Of a DNA stretch of 54,636 bases, positions 53,263 through 54,636 are shown piece by piece. Source of the DNA: Bacteroidota bacterium. GTDB lineage: Bacteria > Bacteroidota > Rhodothermia > Rhodothermales > Bin80. Positions within the stretch are counted from its first letter, which is position 1. Every line of letters starts with the position of its first letter. The notes under the pieces were generated by a model that was given only the letters and a program-made list of their open reading frames with translations, was not told the DNA's origin and ran no database searches. The DNA is taken from positions 1-54,636 of the forward strand of contig JAPPNA010000149.1 of the NCBI GenBank assembly GCA_028873925.1, given 5' to 3'. The translations under genes and the position numbers were made by a program.

Positions 53263-54636
53263 GTATCTGCTATGCCCGTTTGGTGCAAGTGAATCGAATC
53301 CTGATGCCCATCCTGATTAGATCTACGCCGCCTGCGCCCATTTGATCCAAGAACCAACGGTTAACCTGAATGTGGTGTGCGGCAAGCCCGCTGCGGTGCC
53401 CGCTAGGATTGGCCCCCGGAACGGGAATGCCCTCTTCCAACTGAATAGTCATTGCTGCGCGTACGCCTTGCTCCGAGACATTCCATGATGGAGTCGGTTG
53501 AATAACCCATTTGAAGGGCTTGGCCCAAGCTCTTGATTCCTAACAGCGAGTTAAGCTTGGGTCAGCGCCAATACCGGACACTCAGGCAGCCTCTAGCAGG
53601 ACTGGAGAAAGGGCAGATTCGGCCTGTGGAATCCGTATCTGCGCGCAGTGCTCACCGCAACCTCCCCCAGATCTCCGCCCGATTAGTACTACATATCATT
53701 GGAGTCGCGGTTCTACCGGTTGATCAGGGTGTCTCCGGCCTTATGTACAGGAGTGGCAATGGTACGCTACCAGTGATTGAGCACGAACCGCAGGACGGAC
53801 CACCAGGCCGCGCATTTTGAGCTGCGTGTAAACGAGGTGCACCGCGGTGGTGAGCTACCACGCCGATCACGTTCCGGTAATGCAGTTGCCATTGCTGTTA
53901 TTGAGCGATCAGAGGCCCAACCCGGGGGTCGTGGTGTGGAATGTGCGCTCAATATCGGTGAGCCCCGGCAGGTCCGGGCTGCGTCAGCTGCTGGCCCGTC
54001 CATGTGACTGGTGCGCAACCATACCGGCTTGCGTGCATGTACCGTGGAGGCACACTCCCCCACCTTCATAGCGTACGGATGCGCCGATCACTTACAGCAC
54101 CGCTTGATGCATCCGAGTTTCGTGAGGACCTTTGATTCTTCAGATGCGCGGGCCTGCTGAGACCCCATGCAACTCGTCCACGGCGGTTCAAAACCTCGTG
54201 CGATGTCTATCTGGAATGCTGTCGCAGGTGGATTTGCGCGCCTTGTATGCACATAAGTCTTCCGGCACCTTGATCCCTCTTCTTGGTCCGCCGCTGGCTG
54301 CGTGACATCATTGGTGTCTGCTTATTCCTCTTCAACATCCTTCAATCTCCAGGTCTGAACCAATGTGCACTTACGCGTGGTCAATTCATCATCCAGATTA
54401 GACATCGGCGCGGGCGGTTTCCTGCATCTCTATGCCTAGATTCTGTCCAGCATCGGCGGTGTCCCAGCATCCGGGGCCTTCAGTCAATCCGGATCCACGT
54501 ATGCCCGTATCCACAATCACTGTGATGGCGTATCCACTGCGGTGCGCCACGCCGGACTTGAGGACAACCTGATCGCCCTAATGCCTTAATTTGCGTCCCA
54601 CGTACAACATTCGACCGATGGCGCTGGACCTGACCG
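53263..54636. other. Right-end region without a convincing gene
   Basis: Nearly 1.4 kb with only short frames, none with a recognised domain, signal peptide or start signal. No tRNA or rRNA was seen. The 60-bp repeat copy 2 lies at its end. It may be eroded accessory DNA, but a gene beginning beyond the window could extend in. Confidence 0.5.
54577..54636. repeat. Dispersed 60-bp repeat, copy 2
   Basis: Same orientation as 51413-51472, beginning CCTAATGCCTTAATTTGCG. It reaches the window end, so its true right limit is unknown. Confidence 0.6.

Noticed and set aside
1-54636. Intact insertion sequence, prophage, CRISPR array or rRNA
   Set aside because: I found no transposase, integrase or phage structural protein motif, no regularly spaced repeat-spacer array and no rRNA-like sequence. 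The only spaced repeat is the three-copy TAAAATA set.

Overview
The window is a high-GC bacterial chromosome segment. It mixes ordinary housekeeping and catabolic genes with several probable phage-defence loci. No rRNA, CRISPR array, prophage or intact transposase was seen. The lineage is probably Bacteroidota/Rhodothermota-like and marine or host-associated. Reasons are a small protein of a family I associate with Bacteroidota (10684-11205), a TAnnTTTG-type promoter at 27028-27035, generally weak Shine-Dalgarno signals, Tat-exported sugar-type oxidoreductase and isomerase genes, and a secreted sulfatase. This placement is inference.

Layout. 1-4.3 kb: a 1358-aa protein joining an Xre/HigA-like DNA-binding domain to a large STAND-like body, with a palindrome over its promoter. 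4.8-17.4 kb: a conserved core with a PLP decarboxylase, a TonB-domain lipoprotein, xseA, a YjbQ-like protein, an SDR, xseB, a 2TM TrkA-type channel, an L,D-transpeptidase, and lepA/secreted protein/lepB, ending at tRNA-Leu(CAG). 16.9-19.9 kb: an old, diverged tandem duplication of about 1.5 kb. It carries the lepA 5' end, the tRNA, a 63-aa ORF and the 3' part of a membrane-protein gene. It leaves one intact lepA and one intact membrane-protein gene on the outside and pseudogenes inside.

19.3-24.3 kb: a CBASS anti-phage locus. The operon is patatin phospholipase (CapV-like), CD-NTase, E2-like protein, then a 4-TM membrane protein joined to the E2 gene by an ATGA overlap. A divergent Xre regulator plus ImmA-like peptidase pair sits upstream, arranged like CapH/CapP. 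24.5-25.8 kb: a DUF4143 AAA ATPase preceded by three TAAAATA boxes at exact 22-bp spacing. 26.1-34.5 kb: tRNA-Asn and a sugar-acid-type catabolic cluster (two SDRs, FAH-family hydrolase, GntP-type permease, IlvD-family dehydratase, HAD protein, TIM-barrel isomerase, shikimate-dehydrogenase-like protein). 34.9-39.0 kb: a single-chain restriction-modification enzyme (Type IIG-like) and a Fic protein. 39.4-46.5 kb: sulfatase, a broken coiled-coil gene, a Gfo/Idh/MocA oxidoreductase, a Tat-exported TIM-barrel protein, a lipoprotein and a nitrilase.

47.4-51.2 kb: a tightly overlapping four-gene cassette. It encodes a 152-aa unknown, a QueC-like PP-loop/zinc protein, an Xre-ImmA fusion and a PIN-domain protein, with two GACA/TGTC palindromes upstream. 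I regard this as the best candidate for an undescribed defence system. 52.1-53.3 kb: an 87-aa protein and an FRG-domain gene whose signature arginine codon is a TGA stop. About 4.9 kb of the right side (41.5-42.3, 46.5-47.4, 51.2-52.1 and 53.3-54.6 kb) has no convincing gene and looks like decayed accessory DNA.
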